Shown: piece by piece, positions 1-6,342 of the stretch
Layout of the letters: each line of letters begins with the position of its first letter
Position numbering within the stretch: position 1 is the stretch's first letter
Source: Corallococcus sp.
Lineage (GTDB): Bacteria; Bacillota; Clostridia; Christensenellales; CAG-314
DNA length: 17,677 nt
NCBI GenBank assembly: GCA_023663205.1
Contig: JAMPHX010000022.1
Span: 1-17,677 of the forward strand
Reading direction: 5' to 3'
Program-made: the position numbers and the translations under genes
Notes under the pieces: model-generated
Database searches by the model: none
The model's input: only the letters and a program-made list of their open reading frames with translations
What the model was told of the DNA's origin: nothing

Positions 1-85
1 TGTTCCAATTTAACTTTTGCGTCTTGCCAAAACCGCTTAGCATACGCTTCTTTGCCTGTTTGGCATATGTCTTTATTGTGCTCAT
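1..85 (-). CDS. Hypothetical protein, N-terminal part only (runs off the left edge)
   Basis: Only the first 28 codons are inside the window. The reading begins MSTIKTYAKQAKKRML, which is lysine-rich and basic with no hydrophobic segment, so there is no sign of a signal peptide or membrane anchor in the visible part. The start is supported by a GGAG Shine-Dalgarno site seven bases upstream of the ATG. It lies downstream of rpsU on the same strand but beyond the rpsU terminator, so it is probably a separate transcription unit. In many Clostridia rpsU is followed by a GatB/YqeY-like gene; the visible residues do not look like that family to me. I do not recognise the product. Confidence 0.5.
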   Translation of the reverse strand, partial: MSTIKTYAKQAKKRMLSGFGKTQKLNWN

Positions 86-405
86 ATAATTACTCCGAAA
101 CGTCTATAATGGCTAATACCTTTGTATATAATCTGTTTTCGTAGAGTATATTTTATATGCGTACAATTTCACCGTTCTATGCGGATGTGTTATTAGACGT
201 ATATAATCTTGTGGTGTTTTTGAGTAAAACGTACGGCGGCGAACCGCCGAAAACAAAAATCCGTTTTTAGGTTTTAATTAGTTGTTTATAACGCTTGATT
301 TTATCAATATTGCTCACTTGAATATCTGTCTTTTGTTTGACAATGATTTTTCGTTTTATCTTCAATCGTACCGACTATTTCTTAGGCACGCAAACGCAAA
401 ATGAG
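86..405. other. Gene-free stretch between rpsU terminator and the edge gene
   Basis: No convincing ORF on either strand. It contains a 6-bp GC-rich hairpin (234-249, described separately) and two copies of the 10-mer GTATATAATC (124-133 and 199-208, plus-strand reading). Several AT-rich -10-like words occur on the minus strand, but none is paired with a good -35 at normal spacing. A promoter for the edge gene probably lies here and I cannot place it. Confidence 0.5.
234..249 (-). other. GC-rich hairpin with UUCG tetraloop
   Basis: Read on the minus strand, CGGCGG-TTCG-CCGCCG forms six consecutive G-C pairs around a UUCG loop, one of the most stable RNA tetraloops known. No clean U-tract follows (the next bases are TACGTTTTAC), so it is not a standard intrinsic terminator. 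It may belong to the 5' leader of the edge gene or stabilise an RNA end. Confidence 0.45.
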
Positions 406-444
406 ATAACAAAAACTGCTCGCTCCTGTTGTGAGCAAGCAGTT
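406..444 (-). terminator. Rho-independent terminator of rpsU
   Basis: On the minus strand a 12-bp stem (414-425 with 433-444, one G-U pair, 7-base loop) is followed at once by a TTTTTGTT tract. It begins 15 bases past the rpsU stop codon, so it should end the rpsU transcript. Confidence 0.85.
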
Positions 445-459
445 GTCTTTTGTAAAATA

Positions 460-636
460 TTAACCCTTATTGCGTTTTCTTGCCGCTTCGGCTTTTTTCT
501 TACGCTTTACGCTGGGTTTTTCGTAGTGCTCTCTTTTGCGGAGGTCTCCGATAATGCCGTCTCTTGCGCAACGCTTCTTAAATCTGCGCAACGCATTGTC
601 CAAAGTTTCGTTTTCTCCGACTCTTATTGTAGACAT
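460..636 (-). CDS. rpsU: 30S ribosomal protein S21
   Basis: Encodes 58 residues beginning MSTIRVGENETLDNALRRFK and ending in a strongly basic tail (KRKKKAEAARKRNKG). This matches bacterial S21 in length, N-terminal motif and charge. S21 binds the 30S subunit near the anti-Shine-Dalgarno end of 16S rRNA and supports initiation. An in-frame upstream ATG would add 19 residues, but the chosen start has a near-perfect GGAAAGGAGGCG ribosome site just upstream and fits the family start. The gene has its own sigma-A promoter and terminator, so it is probably monocistronic, which suits the high expression expected of a ribosomal protein. In many Firmicutes rpsU lies near the dnaK/prmA cluster, as here. 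Confidence 0.97.
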   Translation of the reverse strand: MSTIRVGENETLDNALRRFKKRCARDGIIGDLRKREHYEKPSVKRKKKAEAARKRNKG

Positions 637-679
637 TTTTTCGCCTCCTTTCCTATTAAGGACAGATTTTATCATATTT

Positions 680-708
680 ATTATTGCACACAAGCGCGTC
701 TATGTCAA
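680..708 (-). promoter_or_regulatory. Sigma-A promoter of rpsU
   Basis: Minus strand: -35 TTGACA (703-708), 17-base spacer, -10 AATAAT (680-685). The predicted start falls about 35 bases before the rpsU ATG. The -35 is perfect; the -10 matches four of six consensus positions. Confidence 0.75.
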
Positions 709-752
709 CAAATTGCAAACAATTATCCGCAATATTTTGCAATCGTGCCGCG

Positions 753-1517
753 CTATTGGGATACTCTTTTCAATTTGGCGATAATACCGCCGCGCAGCGC
801 TTTGTCGGCACACACCTCAAACGAGGCAAGTTCTTCATCCGTAAAATTTATGTTGCACGCCTGCTCGTGCGAAACGCATTGAAGTATACACCTGTCGTTT
901 ACAAAGACGCACAAATCCTCGTACAGCAAAAAGTTGTTTTCGCCGTCGCTCAGCATTATATAGCCGAAATCATGAATATGTTCGTCTGAGATGCGCGGCG
1001 TTCCTTTCAAATTTGAATTAAGCAGCAAATTTTTTGCATATTCGTCAAGCGGAAAATCGCATATCTCGTGCAGCATGGTAGAATACCCGAAAGTCACTCG
1101 CGGATTAAGCGAACGGTGTATTTCCGATAGTTTACCCGTCAAATGCGTATTTACGTAAATAAAATACGTATCGAACATCGTATCTATACTCTCGAGATTT
1201 TGCTTTATCAAGCGTTTGTGATAGGCGACAAACTGTTCCTTTGTGGGAATACCGTCAAAATATTCCACAAGAGTTTTATCAAGAACAACTTCCTTGCTGT
1301 CGTAACGCGCCATACGTAACTTCAACATTTCGTTTTCCGCAAGCAATCTTTGTTTGCTTTCGGCAAATGCCGATTTCAAATCTTTCATTTTGAGCGGACG
1401 CAGCAACGAAGTCGTAGACATCTCGGCGCGAGTGCCTATGCTTACGGCAAACTTTATTATTTCATTGCGTTCGGCAGGCGTAAAACTTTCGCCTTCGAGT
1501 GAAGTTACTATGTTCAA
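753..1517 (-). CDS. Hypothetical protein, 254 aa, family not recognised
   Basis: A long open frame encoding a soluble, mixed-charge protein with no signal peptide or membrane segment. Residues about 50-75 (leucine, glutamate and lysine rich) could form a short coiled coil. The C-terminal half contains short distinctive words such as FGYSTMLHEICDFPLDEYAK and EHIHDFGYIMLSDGENNFLL. I chose a TTG start at 1517 because a GGGAGG ribosome site sits nine bases upstream. The first ATGs, 7 and 10 codons earlier, have no ribosome site before them, and the GGGAGG site itself overlaps the codons just after them. It follows the HIT gene by 243 bases, and I found no good promoter or terminator between them, so read-through from the PadR-prmA operon is possible. 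Codon use resembles the neighbours. Function unknown. Confidence 0.8.
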   Translation of the reverse strand: MNIVTSLEGESFTPAERNEIIKFAVSIGTRAEMSTTSLLRPLKMKDLKSAFAESKQRLLAENEMLKLRMARYDSKEVVLDKTLVEYFDGIPTKEQFVAYHKRLIKQNLESIDTMFDTYFIYVNTHLTGKLSEIHRSLNPRVTFGYSTMLHEICDFPLDEYAKNLLLNSNLKGTPRISDEHIHDFGYIMLSDGENNFLLYEDLCVFVNDRCILQCVSHEQACNINFTDEELASFEVCADKALRGGIIAKLKRVSQ

Positions 1518-1760
1518 ATTATATTTACCTCCCGTCATACAAAACAACCGAAGTATGCAGTAAATCGGTTGATATGTATATTTTGAAAAAGCGTTATTTT
1601 AGCCAATACGTTGCTCTCGCAAAGTCAAACGGTACAAACAACTTTTGAGGCGCGCTGCAACACCACTGCGCACGGCATATTGTGCAAAATACTCCGCGAC
1701 CAATCGGCATAGTTACATAATTCTTTTATTGCCGCAAAACAAATTGCGCCGCAAACCGAT

Positions 1761-2168
1761 TTACTTTGTCAGCGCCAACTCAAAGCGCATTGCTTCGAGG
1801 TCGTAGTCGTCTTGCTCCTTGAACGGCCAAGCGTCCACTCCGTCGTTGTCCTTGCGCGGAATTACGTGGAAATGCAAATGAAACACCGATTGCTGTGCCG
1901 AAGCGCCGCTTGCGTTCATGATGTTTACACCCGTAAATCCGCAATCGTTGATGTAATGCAAGGCTATTTTGTTCACAGCGCAAATTACTGCATTTAGTGT
2001 TTGTTCGTCGGCATCCAAGACGCTTTGACAGTGCTTTTTGGGGATTACGAGAGTATGTCCGTAAAGGTCGCGCGCGATATCCAAAAACGCATATACGTAA
2101 TCGTCCTCGTAAATTTTGAAGGACGGAATTTCGCCTTTGACTATTTTGCAAAAAATACAATCTTTCAT
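1761..2168 (-). CDS. HIT family hydrolase (histidine triad nucleotide-binding protein)
   Basis: Encodes 135 residues with the defining triad HLHFHVIPR (His97, His99, His101) near the C-terminus and the N-terminal CIFCKI motif (Cys4, Cys7) common in bacterial Hint-like proteins. The region DLYGHTLVIPKKH (about 34-46) is also typical. Family members hydrolyse nucleoside phosphoramidates or related AMP-linked substrates in the cytoplasm; the exact substrate cannot be read from the sequence. Length is normal. The ATG overlaps the mtaB stop codon as ATGA and has GGAG seven bases upstream, inside the end of mtaB, indicating translational coupling. It is the last clear gene of the PadR-prmA-rsmE-mtaB operon, a neighbourhood common in Clostridia. 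Confidence 0.93.
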   Translation of the reverse strand: MKDCIFCKIVKGEIPSFKIYEDDYVYAFLDIARDLYGHTLVIPKKHCQSVLDADEQTLNAVICAVNKIALHYINDCGFTGVNIMNASGASAQQSVFHLHFHVIPRKDNDGVDAWPFKEQDDYDLEAMRFELALTK

Positions 2169-3403
2169 AAAATTTCTCCTTCGACGCCCTCTTTGAACAA
2201 TCGCGTCAACTTGACTTTTACCGCTTCTCCGCTGTTTACTTTTCCCTTAAAATACACGCGAGTGTAATTGGGCGTATACCCTTCGCAGTAACCGTCCTTT
2301 ACCGCTTCGGCAATTACCGTTTCGATTTTGCCTAATTGCCGTTTGCGGAAATTTTCGTTTAACCGTTGTTTTACGCCTTCCAATATACTCACACGCTGTT
2401 TTTTGACCGAAGCGTCTACATCATTCCAATTGTACGATGCAGTGCCTTCGCGAGGCGAATATGGAAACACATGAATATCGGCAAAACCTATCTGCTCCGT
2501 AAATTTTACCGTCTGGGCAAATTCCTCGTCCGTTTCTCCGCAAAAGCCCGCGATTACGTCGGTGGTAATAGCGGCGTCGGCAAAGACGTTTCTTATGCGA
2601 TTTACCGCTTCGGCATACTGCGCCGTCGTATAGTGCCTGTTCATACGCCTTAAAGTTGCGTCGCAGCCGCTTTGTAACGACAAATGAAAATGCGGACAAA
2701 AATCAAGACGTTTTAACGCGTCAAGCGTTTCTTCCGTGACGACGCTTGCTTCCAAACTGCCCAGTCGTATACGCGTATGCGTATGCTGCGCCAATGCGTC
2801 GAACAACTCGGATAAACTTTCGCCCGTGTCCTTGCCATACTGAGATATGTCTATGCCTATCAGCACCGTTTCCGCGCAATCGGCGGCGACTACTTCCCTT
2901 ACAACGTCTTCTACCCGCTTACTGCGGCTTCTTCCGCGCAAATGCGGAACAATGCAGTAACTGCAAAAGTTGTTGCAGCCGTCCTGTATCTTTACAAACG
3001 CACGGCTGCGCTCTTTTGCCGCATTGACGTCCTTGGAGTATACCGACGGAACATCTTCCAAATCCACTCCGACACGTTCAATTTGGTCGGCAATTTTGTA
3101 TTTGCCTTCTACGCCTTTGATAAAGGTTACGGAAGGTATATCTTCAAACTGTCTGTAATTTTTTTGCGAAGCGCAACCTACTACGATAACTCTGCAATCG
3201 GGATTAAGTCTTTTGGCGCGGGCAATTGCCTGACGCGATTTTTTCTCCGCTTCGCCGGTAATGGCGCAGGTGTTTACTACAAACACATCGGCGTATTCCA
3301 ACTTGGAAGTGGCTGTAACGCCGCGCTTTTGAAGTTCCGCTATTATCTGCTGACTTTCGTACAGGTTGGTTTTGCAACCCAATGTAAATACCGATACTTT
3401 CAC
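2165..3403 (-). CDS. mtaB: tRNA t6A37 methylthiotransferase MtaB (radical SAM)
   Basis: MtaB (YqeV family) adds a methylthio group to N6-threonylcarbamoyladenosine 37 of tRNAs, producing ms2t6A. The protein has an N-terminal UPF0004 domain with three cluster cysteines (Cys10, Cys46, Cys77). A radical SAM domain follows with CNNFCSYC (Cys143, Cys147, Cys150) and the IVPHLRGRSRSK motif, and there is a C-terminal TRAM-like segment. The start is uncertain. GTG at 3403 overlaps the rsmE stop as GTGA and puts the start four residues before FTLGCK, as in known homologues. A TTG at 3421 would add six residues and lacks a ribosome site. With the GTG start the protein is 412 residues. The gene overlaps its neighbours at both ends. 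The family assignment is firm: YqeV-type proteins begin with the TLGCK-N-YE signature seen here, unlike MiaB or RimO. Confidence 0.94.
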   Translation of the reverse strand: MKVSVFTLGCKTNLYESQQIIAELQKRGVTATSKLEYADVFVVNTCAITGEAEKKSRQAIARAKRLNPDCRVIVVGCASQKNYRQFEDIPSVTFIKGVEGKYKIADQIERVGVDLEDVPSVYSKDVNAAKERSRAFVKIQDGCNNFCSYCIVPHLRGRSRSKRVEDVVREVVAADCAETVLIGIDISQYGKDTGESLSELFDALAQHTHTRIRLGSLEASVVTEETLDALKRLDFCPHFHLSLQSGCDATLRRMNRHYTTAQYAEAVNRIRNVFADAAITTDVIAGFCGETDEEFAQTVKFTEQIGFADIHVFPYSPREGTASYNWNDVDASVKKQRVSILEGVKQRLNENFRKRQLGKIETVIAEAVKDGYCEGYTPNYTRVYFKGKVNSGEAVKVKLTRLFKEGVEGEIL

Positions 3404-4122
3404 TTGTTTAGCCTGTCGCAAAGTACCGACGCAACATATATAGGCGCGGTTTCCGCGCGCAAGATACGTTTGCCCAATGTTACGGAAACGGCGCCCGCAC
3501 GGGTAAGCATTTCCGCTTCTTCTTCCGAAAAGCCGCCTTCTGCTCCCACTATCACGGCAATGCGTTTTAGCGGGATGTCAAGGACGTCTTTGAGATGAGT
3601 AGACATTTCCTTCTCGTAACAGAACAGCGACAGGTCGTACCCCGACAGAAGTTCCGCCGCTGATTGTAACTTGCAATAAGATACTTTGGTGATTTTAGCG
3701 CGTCCGCACTGTTTGGACGCTTCGCGGCTAATCTTGCGGTAACGCGCAAGTTTCTTTTCTTCAAACTTGGCTACGGTGTAACGGCTTTCAAAAAACACAA
3801 TTTCGTTTATGCCCAATTCGACGGACTTCTGAACGATAAAGTCGTTTTTGTCGCCTTTCATTACTCCCATAAACAGCGTTGTTTCAAACGTATTTTCGCT
3901 GAGCGACATTCGGCTTTCGATTATGCGCAGATGTACGGCGGACGCATCCACCGACGTTATCTCGCAAAAGTGTTCCCTTCCGTCGCCCGTGCAGACAAAC
4001 GCGCAGTCGCCCGACTTCATGCGCAAAACTTTTGCGGCGTGTTCGTATTCCTCACCGCAAAGCACCGCCTCGCCGTCCGAAATCTGACTCGCCTCGATAA
4101 AAAATCTTCTGTATTCCGACAT
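3400..4122 (-). CDS. rsmE: 16S rRNA (uracil1498-N3)-methyltransferase
   Basis: RsmE uses S-adenosylmethionine to methylate N3 of U1498 in 16S rRNA, in the decoding region of the small subunit. The 240-residue product shows the SPOUT-type RsmE signatures: KGDKNDFIVQKSVELGI (89-105), EASKQCGR (134-141), IVGAEGGFSEEE (191-202) and LGKRILRAETAP (216-227), the last two forming the knotted SAM site. I start at MSEYRRFF because the ATG overlaps the prmA stop as TAATG and has GGAG five bases upstream; an in-frame ATG nine codons earlier lies inside prmA. The C-terminus overlaps mtaB. prmA-rsmE adjacency is widespread in Firmicutes and supports the call. Confidence 0.96.
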   Translation of the reverse strand: MSEYRRFFIEASQISDGEAVLCGEEYEHAAKVLRMKSGDCAFVCTGDGREHFCEITSVDASAVHLRIIESRMSLSENTFETTLFMGVMKGDKNDFIVQKSVELGINEIVFFESRYTVAKFEEKKLARYRKISREASKQCGRAKITKVSYCKLQSAAELLSGYDLSLFCYEKEMSTHLKDVLDIPLKRIAVIVGAEGGFSEEEAEMLTRAGAVSVTLGKRILRAETAPIYVASVLCDRLNK

Positions 4123-5033
4123 TAGCACTCCATTAGTAAAGCCGTCCATTCACCACGGCTGAGTTTTTCAATTAGGCGCATACCCTTTTTTTCAAATGCG
4201 GCAATTACCCTGTCTGCCCTGTCGTTTAGTATCCCCGACAAAATAACTTTGCTTCCGCTTTTTACCGATTTGTCAATGACTTCTGCAAGCAAATACAGTA
4301 TGTCTGCCGTCAAATTTGCAAACACAACGTCAAATTTGCCTTCCACGCCCTCTGTCAAACCTGTTTGGATTACTTTGCACTCCCTCTGCAACAGATTTAG
4401 TTTGGCGTTGCTTTGCGCAACTTCCGTAGCCTGAGCGTCTATATCGGTAAGCGTCGCATTACGTGCGCCCAGCAGCAATGCGCACAAACCGAGTATACCG
4501 CTGCCGCACCCCACGTCCAGCACGCTTTTGCCTTTGAGCGCAAACTTTTGCATAAGTTCCACGCACATACTTGTGGTTTCGTGCTGTCCCGTTCCGAAGG
4601 AAACGCCCGTTTCCAGTTTAAGAACCTTTTTGTGCTTTTGCTTATCGTCGGGAGTAATCCACTCGGGGCATATTACTATATTTCCTATATCTATTGTAGT
4701 AAAAAACCGCTTCCACTCGTTTACCCAAGCATCGCCGTCCACTTCGCAGACTTCCGTTTGAAGGCTTCCGACATTTACGCCCTCTATGTTCTCAAACGAC
4801 TTACGTAAAAAACAGAGAACACTATCCGTGTTCTCTTTGCTGCAATACCCTTTTACTTCCACTTCGTCCGAATACACCGACTTTGCCGATTCGTCTACGT
4901 AATCCCACGAAGATTCGTTGAGGTCGCGCGGGTCGTAAATTCCCACTCCGTCCAAACACACTTCCTGCAAAAAGTATGCTACGATTTCGCTTGCTTCGGT
5001 AGTAGTCTTTACCGTAATTTGTGAATATTTCAT
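4122..5033 (-). CDS. prmA: Ribosomal protein L11 methyltransferase
   Basis: PrmA trimethylates lysines and the N-terminus of ribosomal protein L11 using SAM. The 303-residue protein has an N-terminal substrate-recognition domain (about 1-95), then WVNEWKRFF (103-111), the PrmA signature FGTGQHETT (146-154), the class I SAM loop DVGCGSGIL (173-181), an acidic ribose-binding motif TDID (196-199) and ANLTADIL (239-246), where most homologues have ANI. Length is normal. The ATG at 5033 overlaps the PadR stop as TAATG; upstream in-frame starts would run into the PadR gene. Its 3' end overlaps rsmE in the same way. Immediate coupling to a PadR regulator suggests it is expressed under that regulator's control. 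Confidence 0.96.
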   Translation of the reverse strand: MKYSQITVKTTTEASEIVAYFLQEVCLDGVGIYDPRDLNESSWDYVDESAKSVYSDEVEVKGYCSKENTDSVLCFLRKSFENIEGVNVGSLQTEVCEVDGDAWVNEWKRFFTTIDIGNIVICPEWITPDDKQKHKKVLKLETGVSFGTGQHETTSMCVELMQKFALKGKSVLDVGCGSGILGLCALLLGARNATLTDIDAQATEVAQSNAKLNLLQRECKVIQTGLTEGVEGKFDVVFANLTADILYLLAEVIDKSVKSGSKVILSGILNDRADRVIAAFEKKGMRLIEKLSRGEWTALLMEC

Positions 5034-5359
5034 TACTCGCTCACTAATATATCTATCAGTTTTTTGGCGTTTTCCCACTCGCGCTTGTTGTTTTCGTACA
5101 GCATCTTGCCCTTCTCGGTAATTGTGTAGTACTTACGCGTTGCGCCGACGTTTTCGCCCCATACGCCCTTGATACACTCCATATCTTCCAATCGGTGGTA
5201 TGCCGAATACAAACTTTGTTCGTTCGGTACGTACAAGTCGTTGGTTTTCTTGGCAATAAATTTGCGTATTTCGTTTCCGTATTTTGTTCCGTCTTTCAAT
5301 GCGGACAATACAAATGTATCAATGTGTCCGCGAAGTAAATCACTCGATATGATTTTCAT
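5033..5359 (-). CDS. PadR family transcriptional regulator
   Basis: A 108-residue protein whose first two thirds form a PadR winged helix: LLRGHIDTFVLSALKDGTKYGNEIRK, then the recognition region NEQSLYSAYHRLEDMECI and the beta wing GATRKYYTITEKGKMLYE. PadR proteins are usually dimeric repressors that respond to small molecules; the C-terminal helix that would dimerise is short here. The ATG at 5359 has GAGG five bases upstream; an in-frame start 13 codons earlier would place the initiation site over the predicted transcription start. It heads the prmA-rsmE-mtaB-HIT operon, and a palindrome at 5372-5384 is a plausible autoregulatory site. I have not identified an effector or a transport target, so the signal is unknown. 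Confidence 0.93.
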   Translation of the reverse strand: MKIISSDLLRGHIDTFVLSALKDGTKYGNEIRKFIAKKTNDLYVPNEQSLYSAYHRLEDMECIKGVWGENVGATRKYYTITEKGKMLYENNKREWENAKKLIDILVSE

Positions 5360-5371
5360 ACAAACCTCTAC

Positions 5372-5384
5372 TATGTCTAACATA
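5372..5384. promoter_or_regulatory. Candidate PadR operator (palindrome)
   Basis: TATGT-CTA-ACATA is a perfect inverted repeat with 5-base arms. It lies just downstream of the -10 box and spans the predicted transcription start of the PadR operon. PadR-family sites often contain ATGT...ACAT arms, although the classical spacing is wider than the three bases seen here. The operator role is inference from position and symmetry. Confidence 0.5.
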
Positions 5385-5388
5385 AAAA

Positions 5389-5417
5389 AGCATATCACTT
5401 TGCGTCGTTTTTGTAAA
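5389..5417 (-). promoter_or_regulatory. Sigma-A promoter of the PadR-prmA-rsmE-mtaB-HIT operon
   Basis: Minus strand: -35 TTTACA (5412-5417), 17-base spacer, -10 TATGCT (5389-5394). The predicted start is near 5382, about 23 bases before the PadR ATG. Confidence 0.75.
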
Positions 5418-5435
5418 GCGCAATAAGGCTATATT

Positions 5436-5677
5436 TCAAAAGAAAATTTCGCTTATTATTATATTGCGATAGCGCAGCCGACGCCGCTGCCGCACTGCCG
5501 CAAAAGTTTTGGCTTTGGGAATTTTGCCTAAACACGGTTCCTTCAATGTATCTGCCGCGCTACTGCAAAAAGCGCGGCAAAATTTTTGCCGCTCTCTGCT
5601 TAAACTATCGATATTACCTTTGAGATTTGCTTTATGTAAACTCGATAATTGCGCCGTCAAAAGTATATTTGCGCACT
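5436..5677. other. Gene-free stretch, possible dispersed repeat
   Basis: No supported gene. Open frames exist on both strands but have no ribosome sites and no protein-like composition. The stretch is rich in GCCGC-type words and contains a perfect 9-bp hairpin, TGCCGCGCT/AGCGCGGCA (5553-5561 with 5571-5579), followed on the plus strand by AAATTTTT. Its composition differs from the AT-rich flanks, which is why I suspect a repeat unit or a remnant. Confidence 0.35.
5553..5579. repeat. Perfect 9-bp inverted repeat (hairpin)
   Basis: TGCCGCGCT (5553-5561), 9-base loop, AGCGCGGCA (5571-5579). On the plus strand it is followed by AAATTTTTGCC, so it could act weakly as a terminator in that direction, although no plus-strand gene precedes it. 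It lies downstream of the 102-residue orphan gene on the minus strand, without a U-tract on that side. Confidence 0.55.
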
Positions 5678-5986
5678 TTAACCGTTATGATAGATTATAT
5701 CGGTTATGACAATTTTACTCCAACATTCCTTTAACGTCTTTTTGCCGCCTTTACCCTTGAAATCGAATATTTTGCAGTTTTCGTCGAATTTATCCCAAAA
5801 TGAAATCCTTTCGGAATCCTTTGTCAATGTGCAGGTTATCCTTCCGTCAAACTCAACTCCGCCAAGCACGTCAATGTATCTGCCTATTGAACACGAGCGG
5901 TAATGAGGATAATCTTTGACGTAAAAATCAATTTGTTTGATACCGTTTCTGTTATTTATTCCGTCAATAAACTCTTTGTATTCCAT
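5678..5986 (-). CDS. Hypothetical protein, 102 aa
   Basis: A small cytoplasmic-looking protein with high aromatic and charged content, for example IDFYVKDYPHYRSCSIG, IDVLGGVEFDGRITC and SFWDKFDENCKIFDFKGKGG. No signal peptide or membrane helix. The composition looks like a real folded protein, unlike the arginine and serine rich shadow frames nearby. The ribosome site is weak (GGA five bases before the ATG). It stands alone between the dnaJ terminator and the PadR promoter, separated from both by gene-free DNA, so it is probably its own transcription unit. A TACAAT word just upstream (minus strand) could be a -10, but I see no matching -35. Family not recognised; this size and isolation are typical of lineage-specific accessory genes. 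Confidence 0.6.
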   Translation of the reverse strand: MEYKEFIDGINNRNGIKQIDFYVKDYPHYRSCSIGRYIDVLGGVEFDGRITCTLTKDSERISFWDKFDENCKIFDFKGKGGKKTLKECWSKIVITDIIYHNG

Positions 5987-6300
5987 ATTTTTCCGTTTGC
6001 TATTGTATAAATTTCACAGTCGCCTCATAAATAATGCGCGCTTTGCAAACTGTAAGGAGTTTGAACGACAATCTGCGGGAGTTCAGGTCACCGCACAGTC
6101 GGTTGGTGTTTTTCAACCGCATATAATGCGTATCGCTTTGCTCGATTGCACGATAGCAGAATTTATACCGTTCTGTAATTTTCATCTACGAAATTACAAT
6201 TTCCTATGTGCAAATTTTCCGTGATTTTTTCAAACAGCATATTGCATTTTTGCAAACAAAAATTCTGCCTGCAACAAGCATATCTCTGCAAAATAGGCAA
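5987..6300. other. Gene-free stretch downstream of dnaJ
   Basis: Between the dnaJ terminator and the orphan gene I see no supported gene. The stretch holds a perfect 8-bp inverted repeat, TGTAATTT/AAATTACA (6174-6181 with 6191-6198), and a smaller one, CGGTTG/CAACCG (6100-6105 with 6114-6119). Frames of 60-95 codons cross it on both strands but lack ribosome sites. It may be a remnant or a dispersed repeat. Confidence 0.4.
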
Positions 6301-6330
6301 AACCGACGGACAAAATATACGCCGTCGGTT
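6301..6330 (-). terminator. Terminator of the hrcA-grpE-dnaK-dnaJ operon
   Basis: A perfect 9-bp stem AACCGACGG/CCGTCGGTT (6301-6309 with 6322-6330, 12-base loop), 12 bases past the dnaJ stop. On the minus strand it is followed by a broken T-rich run (TTGCCTATTTTG), so termination is likely but perhaps incomplete. Confidence 0.7.
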
Positions 6331-6342
6331 CAGAAAATAATC

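Noticed and set aside
337..882. Plus-strand frame of 181 codons across rpsU and the hypothetical gene
   Set aside because: Antisense to rpsU and its terminator and promoter; no start signals.
1518..1760. Possible promoter for the 254-residue gene (TTGACT with TAAAAT on the minus strand)
   Set aside because: The two boxes are about 21 bases apart, too far for sigma-A; not reported as a promoter.
5436..5660. Minus-strand frame of 74 codons, arginine rich
   Set aside because: No ribosome site, low-complexity basic composition; treated as part of a non-coding stretch.
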